From Nocardia terrae (GTDB taxonomy: Bacteria > Actinomycetota > Actinomycetes > Mycobacteriales > Mycobacteriaceae), in contig NZ_WRPP01000017.1 of the NCBI RefSeq assembly GCF_009760405.1, positions 1 through 64,000 of the forward strand: a stretch of 64,000 nt of DNA, given 5' to 3'. A program made the translations under genes and the position numbers. Below the pieces are notes generated by a model. That model saw only the letters and a program-made list of their open reading frames with translations. It did not search any database and was not told the DNA's origin. This document shows positions 26,489 to 34,179 of this stretch, one piece after another. Numbering within the stretch: position 1 is the stretch's first letter; each line of letters opens with the position of its first letter.

Positions 26489-28000
26489 ATGACAACGAGA
26501 ACACAAGTGCCCCTGCGTCCCTACGATGTCGTTTTGATCGGCGGCGGCATCCTGAGCGCGACTCTCGCGACATTGATCAAGCATCTGGAACCCAGTTGGA
26601 CGATCGCGGTGTACGAGCGGCTGCCCGAGGTCGGGGCGGAGGCGTCGGCGGCCTGGAACAACGCGGGCACCGGTCACGCGGGTCTGTGCGAGCTCGATTA
26701 CACGACCGAGAAGGCCGACGGCTCGATCGACATCGAGCCCGCGCTCGAGCTCAATGAGCAGTTCCAGCTCACCCGTCAGCTGTTGGCGTCGCTGGTCGGG
26801 GCCGGGATCCTGCGGGATCCGGCGACTTTCATCAATCCGGTGCCGCACATGACGCTGGCCCGCGGTCGCGCGGAGGTGGATTTCCTGCGCCGTCGCCACG
26901 AAACCATGTCCGCGCACCACCTTTTCGCGAATATGCGATTCAGTGACGATCCGGCGGTGATCGGCGAATGGGCCCCGCTGCTGACCGCGGGACGCGCGGA
27001 CTCCGAGCCGATCGCCGCCACCCGCGACATCACCGGCAGCGATATCGATTTCGGCGAGCTCACCGGCCAGTTGTTCCATTGGCTGCGCTGGCAGGATGTG
27101 GAGATCCACCGCAATTGCGAGGTGCGCGGCCTGCGCCGCAACAATGACGGCACCTGGCAGTTGCGGGTCGACTGGCGTACCGACAACGACCGGCTGACCC
27201 GAAAGGTGGACGCGCGCTTCGTCTTCGCGGGTGCGGGTGGCGGGGCGCTGAAGATCCTGCAGCGGGCGGGCATCCCGGAGGTGCAGGGCTACGGGCTGCT
27301 GCCGGTCAGCGGCCGATTCCTGCGCTGCGACGATCCGGACACGATCGCCCGGCACGACGCCAAGGTGTACGGCCGGTCCCCGGCCGGTGCGCCGTCGATC
27401 GCCATGCCGCACTTGGGTACCCGCATCGTGAACGGCGAGCGCGCCCTGCTGTTCGGGCCCTATCCCGGCGCGAATCCCCGCTTCCTGAAACGCGGTTCGC
27501 TGTTCGACGCCCCGGCTTCCATGCGCCCGGACAATATTCAGCCGCTCACCGCCGCGCTGAAGCAGAACAAGGAGCTGGCCTGGCTGCTGGTCTCGCAGGT
27601 CGCCTCGACGCGCAAGAAGAAGTTGGCGGCCCTGCGGGAATTCGTGCCCGAGGCCCGTGCCGAGGACTGGACCATGATCACCGCGGGCCAGCGCGCCCAG
27701 ATCGTGAAGCCGGATTCGGAGCAGGGCGGCGTGCTGGAGTTCGGCACGGAAGTCGTTGCCGCCCACGATGGTTCGATCGCCGCGGTGCTGGGTGCGACAC
27801 CGGGCGCGTCGACCGTCCCGACCGTCCTGATGGAGGTGCTGGAGCGCTGCTTCCCGCGCTACTCCCGGCTGTGGGAGCCGCGCCTGCGCGCGCTCATGCC
27901 GACCCTGGGTCAGAGCCTGGCCAAGGATGCGCGGCTGGCGCGGCAGACCATGGCCGGTACCGCGGAGGCGCTGGGTCTGGCGGGCCGGGTGGTTGGCTGA
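26489..28000 (+). CDS. mqo: Malate:quinone oxidoreductase
   Basis: Membrane-associated FAD enzyme oxidising L-malate to oxaloacetate with electrons passed to quinone (TCA cycle and respiratory chain). The 503-residue product has the N-terminal FAD motif VVLIGGGILSATLATLIK, the Mqo signature AAWNNAGTGHAGLCELDYT and the central VFAGAGGGALKILQRAGI. The C-terminal region LGATPGASTVPTVLMEVLE is also typical. Length matches the family. It is monocistronic, with 250 bp of non-coding DNA upstream in which no convincing promoter was found; the thioesterase gene follows after a palindrome. Confidence 0.95.
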   Translation: MTTRTQVPLRPYDVVLIGGGILSATLATLIKHLEPSWTIAVYERLPEVGAEASAAWNNAGTGHAGLCELDYTTEKADGSIDIEPALELNEQFQLTRQLLASLVGAGILRDPATFINPVPHMTLARGRAEVDFLRRRHETMSAHHLFANMRFSDDPAVIGEWAPLLTAGRADSEPIAATRDITGSDIDFGELTGQLFHWLRWQDVEIHRNCEVRGLRRNNDGTWQLRVDWRTDNDRLTRKVDARFVFAGAGGGALKILQRAGIPEVQGYGLLPVSGRFLRCDDPDTIARHDAKVYGRSPAGAPSIAMPHLGTRIVNGERALLFGPYPGANPRFLKRGSLFDAPASMRPDNIQPLTAALKQNKELAWLLVSQVASTRKKKLAALREFVPEARAEDWTMITAGQRAQIVKPDSEQGGVLEFGTEVVAAHDGSIAAVLGATPGASTVPTVLMEVLERCFPRYSRLWEPRLRALMPTLGQSLAKDARLARQTMAGTAEALGLAGRVVG

Positions 28001-28001
28001 T

Positions 28002-28029
28002 AAGAAATTGGAACACGTTTCAATTTCTT
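28002..28029. promoter_or_regulatory. 28-bp near-perfect palindrome (TetR/KstR-like operator)
   Basis: AAGAAATTG (28002-28010) is the reverse complement of CAATTTCTT (28021-28029). The centre TGGAACACGTTTCA (28009-28022) fits the KstR-type consensus TnnAACnnGTTnnA. Over the whole 28 bp only one base pair and the asymmetric centre break the symmetry. It sits 18 bp before the thioesterase start and just after mqo, and it is AT-rich in a GC-rich genome. Confidence 0.6.
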
Positions 28030-28047
28030 GATCCGGCAGGAGACGGC

Positions 28048-28518
28048 ATGGACAGCGCCACTATGGGCGAAATGGTGATGGCAGGCTTCCAGAAGCTCGG
28101 CTTCATCCAGTTCACCGGCATCGAGGGCGTCGAATACGCGCCGGGCCGCAATGTGGTCCGCATGGCCGGCAAGCCCGAGCATTACAACCACAACGGCGAT
28201 GTCCACGCTGCCCTGCTGTTCGGCCTGGCCGAGACGGCCGCCATGGGCGCGTCCATCTCCGGCATCGTGGACCTGCTCGGCGAGACCTTCATCGTCGCCC
28301 GCAACGGGCGCATCGAATACCTGGCCCGGGCCAAGGGCGATGCGGGCCCGTTCAGCGCCACCTCCGAGCTGACCCCGGAGACGATCGCGGAGACCCGCGC
28401 GAACATCGCGTCCCGCACCGAGATCGAACTGGAGGTGCCGGTGACGATTACCGACGTCACCGGCAAACCCGTGGCCAGTGCGGCCTTCACCGCGGTCATC
28501 CGGCCGCGGCGCTCCTGA
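28048..28518 (+). CDS. Hotdog-fold (DUF4442/PaaI-like) thioesterase
   Basis: A 156-residue hotdog-fold protein probably hydrolysing an acyl- or aryl-CoA. The region HYNHNGDVHAALLFGLAETAAMG carries the Asn/Asp-Gly-xx-His-xx-Ala pattern in front of the central helix, as in PaaI-type thioesterases, and the C-terminal strands VPVTITDVTGKPVAS fit the fold. ATG 28048 with AGGAGA upstream is chosen over starts inside mqo. The large palindrome directly upstream suggests control by an acyl-CoA- or sterol-responsive TetR protein. The substrate is unknown. Confidence 0.75.
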   Translation: MDSATMGEMVMAGFQKLGFIQFTGIEGVEYAPGRNVVRMAGKPEHYNHNGDVHAALLFGLAETAAMGASISGIVDLLGETFIVARNGRIEYLARAKGDAGPFSATSELTPETIAETRANIASRTEIELEVPVTITDVTGKPVASAAFTAVIRPRRS

Positions 28519-28525
28519 GCCGCGC

Positions 28526-29539
28526 TCAGCGCTCGCTGTCGAGCATGGCCATCTGCGCCGGGGCGTAGCGCCCGCCCGCGACCTGGTCGGCGGGCACGGC
28601 CGCCTCGATGGTGGCCAGCTCGGCCTCGGAGAGCTGGATATCCACCGCCGCAACGGCTTCCGCCCAGCGCTCCGGCTTCCGCGCGCCGATCAGCGGCACG
28701 ATGTCGGCGCCCCGCGACAGCACCCACGCGATGGCCAGCTGGGCCACCGTCACCTGGTGGTCGGCCGCGATCTTGGCCAGCGCGTCGACCAGACGCAGGT
28801 TGGCGTCGAGGTTCTCACCCTGGAAGCGCGGGCTGTGGGCGCGGAAGTCGCTGGGCGCGAACTGCTGTCCGGGCCGCAGGGAATCGCTGAGCAGGCCGCG
28901 CGAGAGCACCCCGTAGGCGGTGACGCCGATGCCGAGTTCGCGTGCGACGGGCAGGATTTCGGCCTCGATACCCCGCGAGATCAGCGAGTATTCGATCTGC
29001 AGATCCACGATCGGGTGCACGGCCGCGGCCCGGCGCAGCGTCTCCGCCCCGACCTCGGACAGGCCGATGTGGCGGATGTAGCCGGCCTTCACCATGTCCG
29101 CGAGACCGCCGATGGTCTCCTCGATCGGAACATTCGGGTCCAGCCGCGCGGGCCGGTAGATATCGATGTAGTCGGTGCCCAGCCGCTGCAGCGAGTAGGC
29201 GAGGAAGTTCTTGGTGGCCGCCGGGCGGGTGTCGACGCCGCCGAAGCTGTTGTCGGGTCCGCGCAGCGCCCCGTACTTCACGCTGAGCAGGACGTCTTCG
29301 CGCTTGCGGTCGGCCAGCGCCTGCCGGATGAGCAGTTCGTTGTGGCCCATTCCGTAGAAGTCGCCGGTGTCGATGAGGTTCGCGCCCGAATCGATGGCGG
29401 CGTGCACGGTGGCGATCGAGGTGGCCTCGTCGGCCTGCCCGTACATGCCGGACATGCCCATGGCCCCCAGGGCGAGGCGGGAAACGGCGGGCCCGGTCTG
29501 GCCGAGCTGGACTGTGGTGAGGTTCTGCGTCATGCCCAC
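28526..29539 (-). CDS. Aldo/keto reductase lacking the catalytic histidine
   Basis: An NADP-dependent (beta/alpha)8 aldo/keto reductase, 337 residues from GTG 29539 (or 335 from ATG 29533). Of the usual Asp-Tyr-Lys-His tetrad, Asp57, Tyr62 and Lys88 are present, but the His position is Ala131 (IDIYRPARLDP), a substitution seen in a distinct AKR clade. The C-terminal LIGARKPERWAEAV cofactor-binding segment is normal. It diverges from the XRE regulator at 29701, which is likely to regulate it. Confidence 0.87.
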   Translation of the reverse strand: MGMTQNLTTVQLGQTGPAVSRLALGAMGMSGMYGQADEATSIATVHAAIDSGANLIDTGDFYGMGHNELLIRQALADRKREDVLLSVKYGALRGPDNSFGGVDTRPAATKNFLAYSLQRLGTDYIDIYRPARLDPNVPIEETIGGLADMVKAGYIRHIGLSEVGAETLRRAAAVHPIVDLQIEYSLISRGIEAEILPVARELGIGVTAYGVLSRGLLSDSLRPGQQFAPSDFRAHSPRFQGENLDANLRLVDALAKIAADHQVTVAQLAIAWVLSRGADIVPLIGARKPERWAEAVAAVDIQLSEAELATIEAAVPADQVAGGRYAPAQMAMLDSER

Positions 29540-29582
29540 AACGTTGCTCCGTCCGATCCCAGGATGGGAGAGGAGCGTTTAT

Positions 29583-29603
29583 CCAGGGATTCGCGATCCC
29601 TGG
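29583..29603. promoter_or_regulatory. Inverted repeat between divergent reductase and XRE regulator
   Basis: CCAGGGAT (29583-29590) and ATCCCTGG (29596-29603) form perfect 8-bp arms with a 5-bp spacer, and further CCAGG/CCTGG words occur nearby (around 29554, 29648 and 29665). It is a plausible binding site for the adjacent HTH regulator. Confidence 0.45.
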
Positions 29604-29700
29604 TTACCCGGCTGGGGATGACTGTGGAAGATCTCACGGCGCGCATGCCTGGGATCACCCGTACCTGGATACCGGACCGGGGACAGGGGAGAGTGGTGGG

Positions 29701-30540
29701 ATGGATCGAACCGAGCTGGCAGACTTCCTGCGCCGCCGCCGTGAGCAGCTGCAACCCGCGACTGTGGGGCTGCCGCAGGGTGCGCGCCGCCGCACCCCGG
29801 GCCTGCGTCGGGACGAGGTCGCGATGCTCGCGGGCATGTCGACCGACTACTACACCCGGCTGGAGCAGGCCCGCGGGCCGCGGCCCTCGGTGCAGGTGCT
29901 GGCGTCGCTGGCCCGGGCGCTGCGGCTGACCGACCGCGAGCGCGATCACCTCTACCACCTGTCGGGGCATCAGGCTCCGGCCAGGGGCGGTGACAGCCAT
30001 GTGGGGCCCGGCATCCTGCACGTGCTCTCGAAGCTGGATGACACTCCGGCCGTGGTTATTTCGGATCTGGGTGAGGTGCTGGTGCAGAACCGGATGCACA
30101 CCCTGATATCCGGGGATCACTCACAGCGACGGGGTCTGGACCGGCATCTGCCGTGGCGCTGGTTCACCGAGCCCGCCTCCCGGGCCATCTTCCCCGAGGA
30201 GGATTGGGAGGGCATGAGCCACAAGCACGTCGCCGATCTGCGCGCCACCGCCGCCCGCCGGGCGGGCGACGCCGATGTCACCGAACTGGTGTCCCGGCTG
30301 CGCGCGGCCAGCCCGGAATTCGAGCGGTTGTGGAACGAACACGAGGTCGGGTGCGACCGGGGGCACACCAAAAGGATCATCCACCCGGAGGTCGGGGTGC
30401 TGGACCTGGTCTGCGAACCGCTGCTCACGCCCAGCGCCACCCGCCACGTGCTGATCTACTACCCGGCGCCGAATACCGATACGCAGGAGAAACTGGATCT
30501 GTTGCGCGTCATCGGAACTCAGTCGATGACCAGCCGATAA
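29701..30540 (+). CDS. XRE-family regulator with MmyB-like ligand-binding domain
   Basis: A 279-residue transcription factor. The N-terminal helix-turn-helix (about 8-75) has the clade motif RRRTPGLRRDEVAMLAGMS followed by DYYTRLEQARGPRPS. From about residue 105 a PAS-like MmyB/MLTR ligand-binding domain begins (VVISDLGEVLVQNRMH) and ends with LLTPSATRHVLIYYPAP. In relatives this domain binds a hydrophobic ligand. Divergent orientation and a shared 160-bp control region point to the aldo/keto reductase as its target. Confidence 0.88.
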   Translation: MDRTELADFLRRRREQLQPATVGLPQGARRRTPGLRRDEVAMLAGMSTDYYTRLEQARGPRPSVQVLASLARALRLTDRERDHLYHLSGHQAPARGGDSHVGPGILHVLSKLDDTPAVVISDLGEVLVQNRMHTLISGDHSQRRGLDRHLPWRWFTEPASRAIFPEEDWEGMSHKHVADLRATAARRAGDADVTELVSRLRAASPEFERLWNEHEVGCDRGHTKRIIHPEVGVLDLVCEPLLTPSATRHVLIYYPAPNTDTQEKLDLLRVIGTQSMTSR

Positions 30541-30541
30541 T

Positions 30542-31531
30542 TCAGTCGTGCGGAACTCCGCACCGGCGTTTGCGCGGCTTCAAATGCAAGCCGGGCAGCG
30601 GCGGTGCCGGGATCCGCTGATCCGGGGTGTGTCCGGCGATATCGGCAAACCGCCCGATATCGTGTTTCTCCCAATCGTTTCGGGCCTGTTCGATCTCTTC
30701 GTGACTGCGCGCCACGAAGTTCCACCACATCACCAGATCTTCGCCGAACGGTTCGCCGCCGAGCAATAGCAGATGTGCACCATCGGTGTCGTGCAGCCGA
30801 ATCGATTCACGGTCACTGCCCAGATAGAACAGGCTGCCCGGCTCGACCCGGGTGCCGTCGATTCCGAGCCCACCCTCGATCACCAGGACCGCGTGCTCGA
30901 ATTCGGGATTCAACGGCAGGTCGGCATTCGCCTCGGCTCGTACGACCAGGTCCGCGCCGACAATGGGGGTATAGGCGGTGGCCGGTGAGGTGACACCACC
31001 CAATGACCCGATCAGCACGGTGCCGGTGACGGCATCGGGAATCGAGAAGACCGGCAGTTCCCGATGCTGCTCGAAATGTGGTGCGATATCCCGGGATTCA
31101 TTCGGGAGCGCGACCCACAACTGCAGACCCCGGCCCGAGATATGGCCCGGCACCCGATATTCCGAGTGCGCGATGCCGTGTCCGGAGGTCATGATGTTGA
31201 GCTGTCCGGGCTCGATCTCGACGTCGGAGCCCACGCTGTCGCGGTGGCGGATGCGCCCGTCCAGTGGCCAGGTGACCGTCTGCAATCCGATGTGCGGATG
31301 CGGGTCGATGTCGTGGCCCTCGGGATTGGTCTCGGAACCCGAGCCGAAGTTGTCCAGGAAGCACCACGCGCCGACGGTCGGCAGGTCACGCTGCGGCAAT
31401 GACCGGAACACGGTCACGCCGCGCACACCGCCCAACGGCACCTCGCGGGCGGAAAAGAACTCCGTGCGCGGCCCCGGCCGCCCGGAGGATTCGCACAGCG
31501 CCTCCTCCGGTTTCGGCTCCAGGTCGCTCAT
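30542..31531 (-). CDS. Pirin family protein
   Basis: A bicupin pirin of 329 residues. The N-terminal cupin contains the metal motif HPHIGLQTVTW with a later GHGIAHSE, the usual ligand set for a single metal ion. The second cupin domain (from about residue 190) ends with LLLGGEPFGEDLVMWWNFV. Some bacterial pirins have quercetinase activity; others act as redox sensors. Its ATG overlaps the upstream GNAT gene by 4 bp, making it the third gene of a coupled operon. Confidence 0.92.
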   Translation of the reverse strand: MSDLEPKPEEALCESSGRPGPRTEFFSAREVPLGGVRGVTVFRSLPQRDLPTVGAWCFLDNFGSGSETNPEGHDIDPHPHIGLQTVTWPLDGRIRHRDSVGSDVEIEPGQLNIMTSGHGIAHSEYRVPGHISGRGLQLWVALPNESRDIAPHFEQHRELPVFSIPDAVTGTVLIGSLGGVTSPATAYTPIVGADLVVRAEANADLPLNPEFEHAVLVIEGGLGIDGTRVEPGSLFYLGSDRESIRLHDTDGAHLLLLGGEPFGEDLVMWWNFVARSHEEIEQARNDWEKHDIGRFADIAGHTPDQRIPAPPLPGLHLKPRKRRCGVPHD

Positions 31532-31842
31532 CGCTTGATGCCCTTGCCGACCACGTACTCGTCGTATTCGGGATGCTTGTCCAGCCAGCTCTTGATGAAC
31601 GGGCAGCGCGGCACGATGACGCGGCCGCGGGCGATCACATCCTTGATCGCCTCCTGGGCAAGGAGATTCGCCAGGCCCTTACCGCTGAATTCCTGGTCCA
31701 CCTCGGTGTGAATGAAGGTGGTGTCGTTGTCGTCTCGCTCGCGGTACTCGCTGAACCCGGCGAGCGAATTCCCGTACCACACCTCGTACCGGTGTTGCGC
31801 GTCGTTGCGAACGACGGCGGCCGCCACGGCCTGTTCGCTCAT
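31528..31842 (-). CDS. Small GNAT-fold N-acetyltransferase (YjdJ-like)
   Basis: A 104-residue protein of the minimal GNAT subfamily: the central strand FIHTEVDQEFSGKGLANLLAQ supplies the acetyl-CoA pyrophosphate loop, followed by VIVPRCPFIKSWLDKHPEYDEYV, the conserved C-terminal block of these one-domain enzymes. The substrate is unknown. The ribosome-binding site GGAAGGAG lies in the end of the preceding CMD gene, 3 bp away, and it overlaps the pirin gene by 4 bp. Confidence 0.85.
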   Translation of the reverse strand: MSEQAVAAAVVRNDAQHRYEVWYGNSLAGFSEYRERDDNDTTFIHTEVDQEFSGKGLANLLAQEAIKDVIARGRVIVPRCPFIKSWLDKHPEYDEYVVGKGIKR

Positions 31843-31845
31843 TGT

Positions 31846-32328
31846 TCAGTTCTCCTTCCGCACCCGCACCGGATGTTTGCTCAAAATCGACACGCGATTG
31901 AACGCGCCGATTGTGGTCGCGGCCCAGATGAGTACAGACATCTGGTCATCCGACAAATGTTGCCGCGCAGCAGCATACTCATGCTGCATGCTTTCCTCAT
32001 CCGGCAACGATGTCACCGTCTCGGCTACCGAGAGGGCTGCTTGCTGCAGTTCCGTGAACAGGTAGGGACTGCGCCGCCAGGCGGTCAGCACATCCAATTG
32101 CTGCTGGGTGACGCCGGCGTCACGGGCGGACCGCATATGCAGGTCCAGGCAGAACGGGCAACCGGTGAGCTGCGAGACGCGCACATTCACCAATTCCATG
32201 ACGGCACGGTCCAGATCGGCCATCGCGGCGGCGTCGCGCACGGCGATGGCGACGCTATTGAGTGCGTGGAAGACCTCGGGCGTCTGCTTGTCGATCCACA
32301 CCCGGTCGTGAGTTACAGGCGACTGCAT
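31846..32328 (-). CDS. Carboxymuconolactone decarboxylase/AhpD-family protein
   Basis: A 160-residue all-helical protein with the CMD-family active site CPFCLDLH: two redox-active cysteines and a histidine as in AhpD, after VMELVNVRVSQLTG. It is probably a peroxidase-like or thiol-disulfide enzyme rather than a true decarboxylase. It is the first gene of a coupled three-gene unit (CMD, GNAT, pirin). The ATG lies about 9 nt after a -10-like TACGAT, so the 5' leader may be very short. Confidence 0.87.
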   Translation of the reverse strand: MQSPVTHDRVWIDKQTPEVFHALNSVAIAVRDAAAMADLDRAVMELVNVRVSQLTGCPFCLDLHMRSARDAGVTQQQLDVLTAWRRSPYLFTELQQAALSVAETVTSLPDEESMQHEYAAARQHLSDDQMSVLIWAATTIGAFNRVSILSKHPVRVRKEN

Positions 32329-32413
32329 AGTGGCTGCATCGTAAGCCGAGAACGTGAACCGTGCCTTCCGGTCTGAAAATTGGACGTTCCGGCCCGAGGT
32401 CTGTCCGGTTAAC

Positions 32414-33199
32414 TCAGCGTTCGGCTCCCGCGCGCTGCCGCGCGAAGAAGCCGAGCACGGTGGCGTGCCAGGCGTCGGGCTGCTCGATCATGACCACGTG
32501 CCCGCCCGGCAACTCCGTGTACTCCGCGCCGGGAATGCCCGCCGCCTGCTCACGGGCATTCGCGGGATCGGACAACAGATCGCCGCTCATACCGATGACC
32601 AGCGTCGGCACGGCGACCCGCGCCAGATCCGCACGCACGTCCGCCGCCTCGACCAGCGCCGCCTGCGCCGCGGTGCCGCCGGGGATGTTCGCCGCGATCT
32701 GCGTCAGGAACTCCGAAAGCTGTTCCTCTGAAAGGGCATTCACGAAGTCCTTGCTGAACCCCGCCAGCAGGCAATACTGTGCGAAAGCCGCCCGGTCCCC
32801 GGCGGCCAGGGCCTGCTGCCACAGTCGGACATTCATCCGCCCCCGATTGTCGATCCTGGCGAAGCCACCCGCGAGCACCAGCCCACGCACCCGGTCGGGG
32901 TGCCGGACGGCCGCGCGAATCGCGACCGTGGTGCCGAGCGAGAACCCGACGATCGAGAAGGTCTCCGCGCCGTTCGCGACCGCCTCGGCCACCAGGGCGT
33001 CCGCGAGCAGGTCCAGGGTGAGCGGGGTGTCGTCGGCGGGGTAGTCGGAGCCGATCACCAGATGATCCTCGGCGAGCAGGGGAATCAGCCCGCCGAAGTT
33101 GGCGTCGATGCCGCCGCCCCCGCCGTGGGCGAGCACGATCGCGGGGCCGGAACCGGTGACCAGGGTGGTGAGTGCGGGGAGGGAAGAAATGTTCGTCAT
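32414..33199 (-). CDS. Alpha/beta-fold hydrolase
   Basis: A 261-residue alpha/beta hydrolase. The oxyanion-hole region AHGGGGGID is near residue 25, the nucleophile elbow GFSLGT is near residue 94, and the catalytic histidine sits in LPGGHVVMIEQP near the C-terminus; the acid is probably Asp in GMSGDLLSDP. The substrate is unknown. It is expressed divergently from a MerR regulator, from a promoter whose long 20-bp spacer contains an inverted repeat. The ATG lies at the predicted transcription start. Confidence 0.87.
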   Translation of the reverse strand: MTNISSLPALTTLVTGSGPAIVLAHGGGGGIDANFGGLIPLLAEDHLVIGSDYPADDTPLTLDLLADALVAEAVANGAETFSIVGFSLGTTVAIRAAVRHPDRVRGLVLAGGFARIDNRGRMNVRLWQQALAAGDRAAFAQYCLLAGFSKDFVNALSEEQLSEFLTQIAANIPGGTAAQAALVEAADVRADLARVAVPTLVIGMSGDLLSDPANAREQAAGIPGAEYTELPGGHVVMIEQPDAWHATVLGFFARQRAGAER

Positions 33200-33206
33200 G
33201 GCGGCG

Positions 33207-33238
33207 ACGTTAGGGATTCACATGGGTGTGAAGGTCAA
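33207..33238 (-). promoter_or_regulatory. MerR-type promoter of the hydrolase gene
   Basis: Read on the minus strand: -35 TTGACC (complement of 33233-33238), a 20-bp spacer holding TTCACA...TGTGAA (33217-33222 and 33227-33232), and -10 TAACGT (complement of 33207-33212). An over-long spacer with a dyad is the hallmark of MerR-activated promoters. The predicted start falls at about 33199-33200, the ATG itself. Confidence 0.7.
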
Positions 33239-33259
33239 TGCGATGTGCGGGAGGTCACA

Positions 33260-33625
33260 GTGCTGATCGGGGAACTGTCCCGGGTCACCGGCGTGGCCCC
33301 GCGGCTGCTGCGCTACTACGAAGAGCAGGGACTGCTTGTCCCGCACCGCGATTCGAACGGCTACCGCAGCTACCCGGAATCGGCCCCCGACCGGGTGGCC
33401 CGCATCCGTGAGCTGCTCGACGCGGGTCTGCCCACCCGCGACATCCGCGAATTGCTGCCCTGCGCCACCGATTCCGGCTTCCAGCACTGTGACCACTCGC
33501 GAAAAGTAGTGGGCGACGGCCTGCATCGTCTCGACGATCAGATCGCCGAACTCACCCGGCGGCGGGAGCTGCTGGCTCGGCAGCAGGATGCCGTCCTCGC
33601 CGCCCCCTTCGACCCGGATCTCTAA
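33260..33625 (+). CDS. MerR-family transcriptional regulator
   Basis: A 121-residue MerR-type regulator. The winged helix (LIGELSRVTGVAPRLLRYYEE, then GYRSYPESAPDRVARI) is followed by a dimerisation coiled coil (about 75-112). Cysteines in LPCATDSGFQHCDHS could sense metal or redox state, as in related SoxR/CueR-type sensors, but spacing does not match a known class. GTG 33260 is chosen for GGGAGG 5 nt upstream. It diverges from the hydrolase promoter and converges with the MarR gene, whose stop overlaps its own by 4 bp. Confidence 0.88.
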   Translation: MLIGELSRVTGVAPRLLRYYEEQGLLVPHRDSNGYRSYPESAPDRVARIRELLDAGLPTRDIRELLPCATDSGFQHCDHSRKVVGDGLHRLDDQIAELTRRRELLARQQDAVLAAPFDPDL

Positions 33626-34083
33626 CCCGGCGCATCCCGCAGTCGGCGATTGGCCTCGGTGAAACCCGTTGTGACCGCCGCCAATTGCTCCGGGGTGAAC
33701 GCGTCGATGAAGAATTCGCGCACGGTATCGACATGCCCCGGCGCGGCCTGTTCGAGGCGTTCCCGGCCCGCGTCGGTGAGCCGGGCGTAGACGGCGCGCA
33801 GATCGCTGTGACAGCTGCGGCGGGTCACCAGCCCGGCCTTCTCCAGCTGGTCGACCTGGTAGGTGAGCTTGCTCTTGGAGTTGAGCAGCGTGGTGGCCAG
33901 TTCGGCCATGCGCAGTTCACCGTCCGGGGCGGCGGCGAGCCGAACCAGGATTTCGTATTGCAGGTGCGAGAGTCCGGAGTCCCGTTCGAGCTGCCGCCCG
34001 ATTCGGCGTTCCAGCAGGCTGGAGGCGCTCAAGTAGGCCAACCATGCCTCCTGCTGGGCCGGTGTCAGCCAGCGTGAACTCAT
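33622..34083 (-). CDS. MarR-family transcriptional regulator
   Basis: A 153-residue MarR regulator. Dimerisation helices flank a winged helix-turn-helix visible as LRMAELATTLLNSKSKLTYQVDQLEKAGLV, then the wing RRSCHSDLRAVYARLTDAGRE. Cys at the wing could be redox-active. It diverges from ribA-dioxygenase, with a GTTCAA..TTGAAC palindrome between them, so it most likely represses that operon and perhaps itself. Confidence 0.9.
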   Translation of the reverse strand: MSSRWLTPAQQEAWLAYLSASSLLERRIGRQLERDSGLSHLQYEILVRLAAAPDGELRMAELATTLLNSKSKLTYQVDQLEKAGLVTRRSCHSDLRAVYARLTDAGRERLEQAAPGHVDTVREFFIDAFTPEQLAAVTTGFTEANRRLRDAPG

Positions 34084-34101
34084 CTGCCCAGGTTACAGCC
34101 G

Positions 34102-34150
34102 GTTGTTCGAAGTGGAATAACCTCGCGCTCCCCACGGTTCAATTTTGAAC
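34102..34150. promoter_or_regulatory. MarR operator candidates between marR and ribA
   Basis: GTTCAA TT TTGAAC at 34137-34150 is a symmetric MarR-type site; a second, weaker dyad GTTGTTC (34102-34108)/GAATAAC (34115-34121) lies nearer the MarR start. The two sites would let one regulator act on both promoters. Confidence 0.55.
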
Positions 34151-34179
34151 GACATGGTCCGTGGCCCTCAGGAGCAATC

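Noticed and set aside
25448..27766. A 772-codon minus-strand frame running across mqo and the LLM oxidoreductase
   Set aside because: It covers two well-supported genes in other frames and has no recognisable protein features; a codon-bias shadow.
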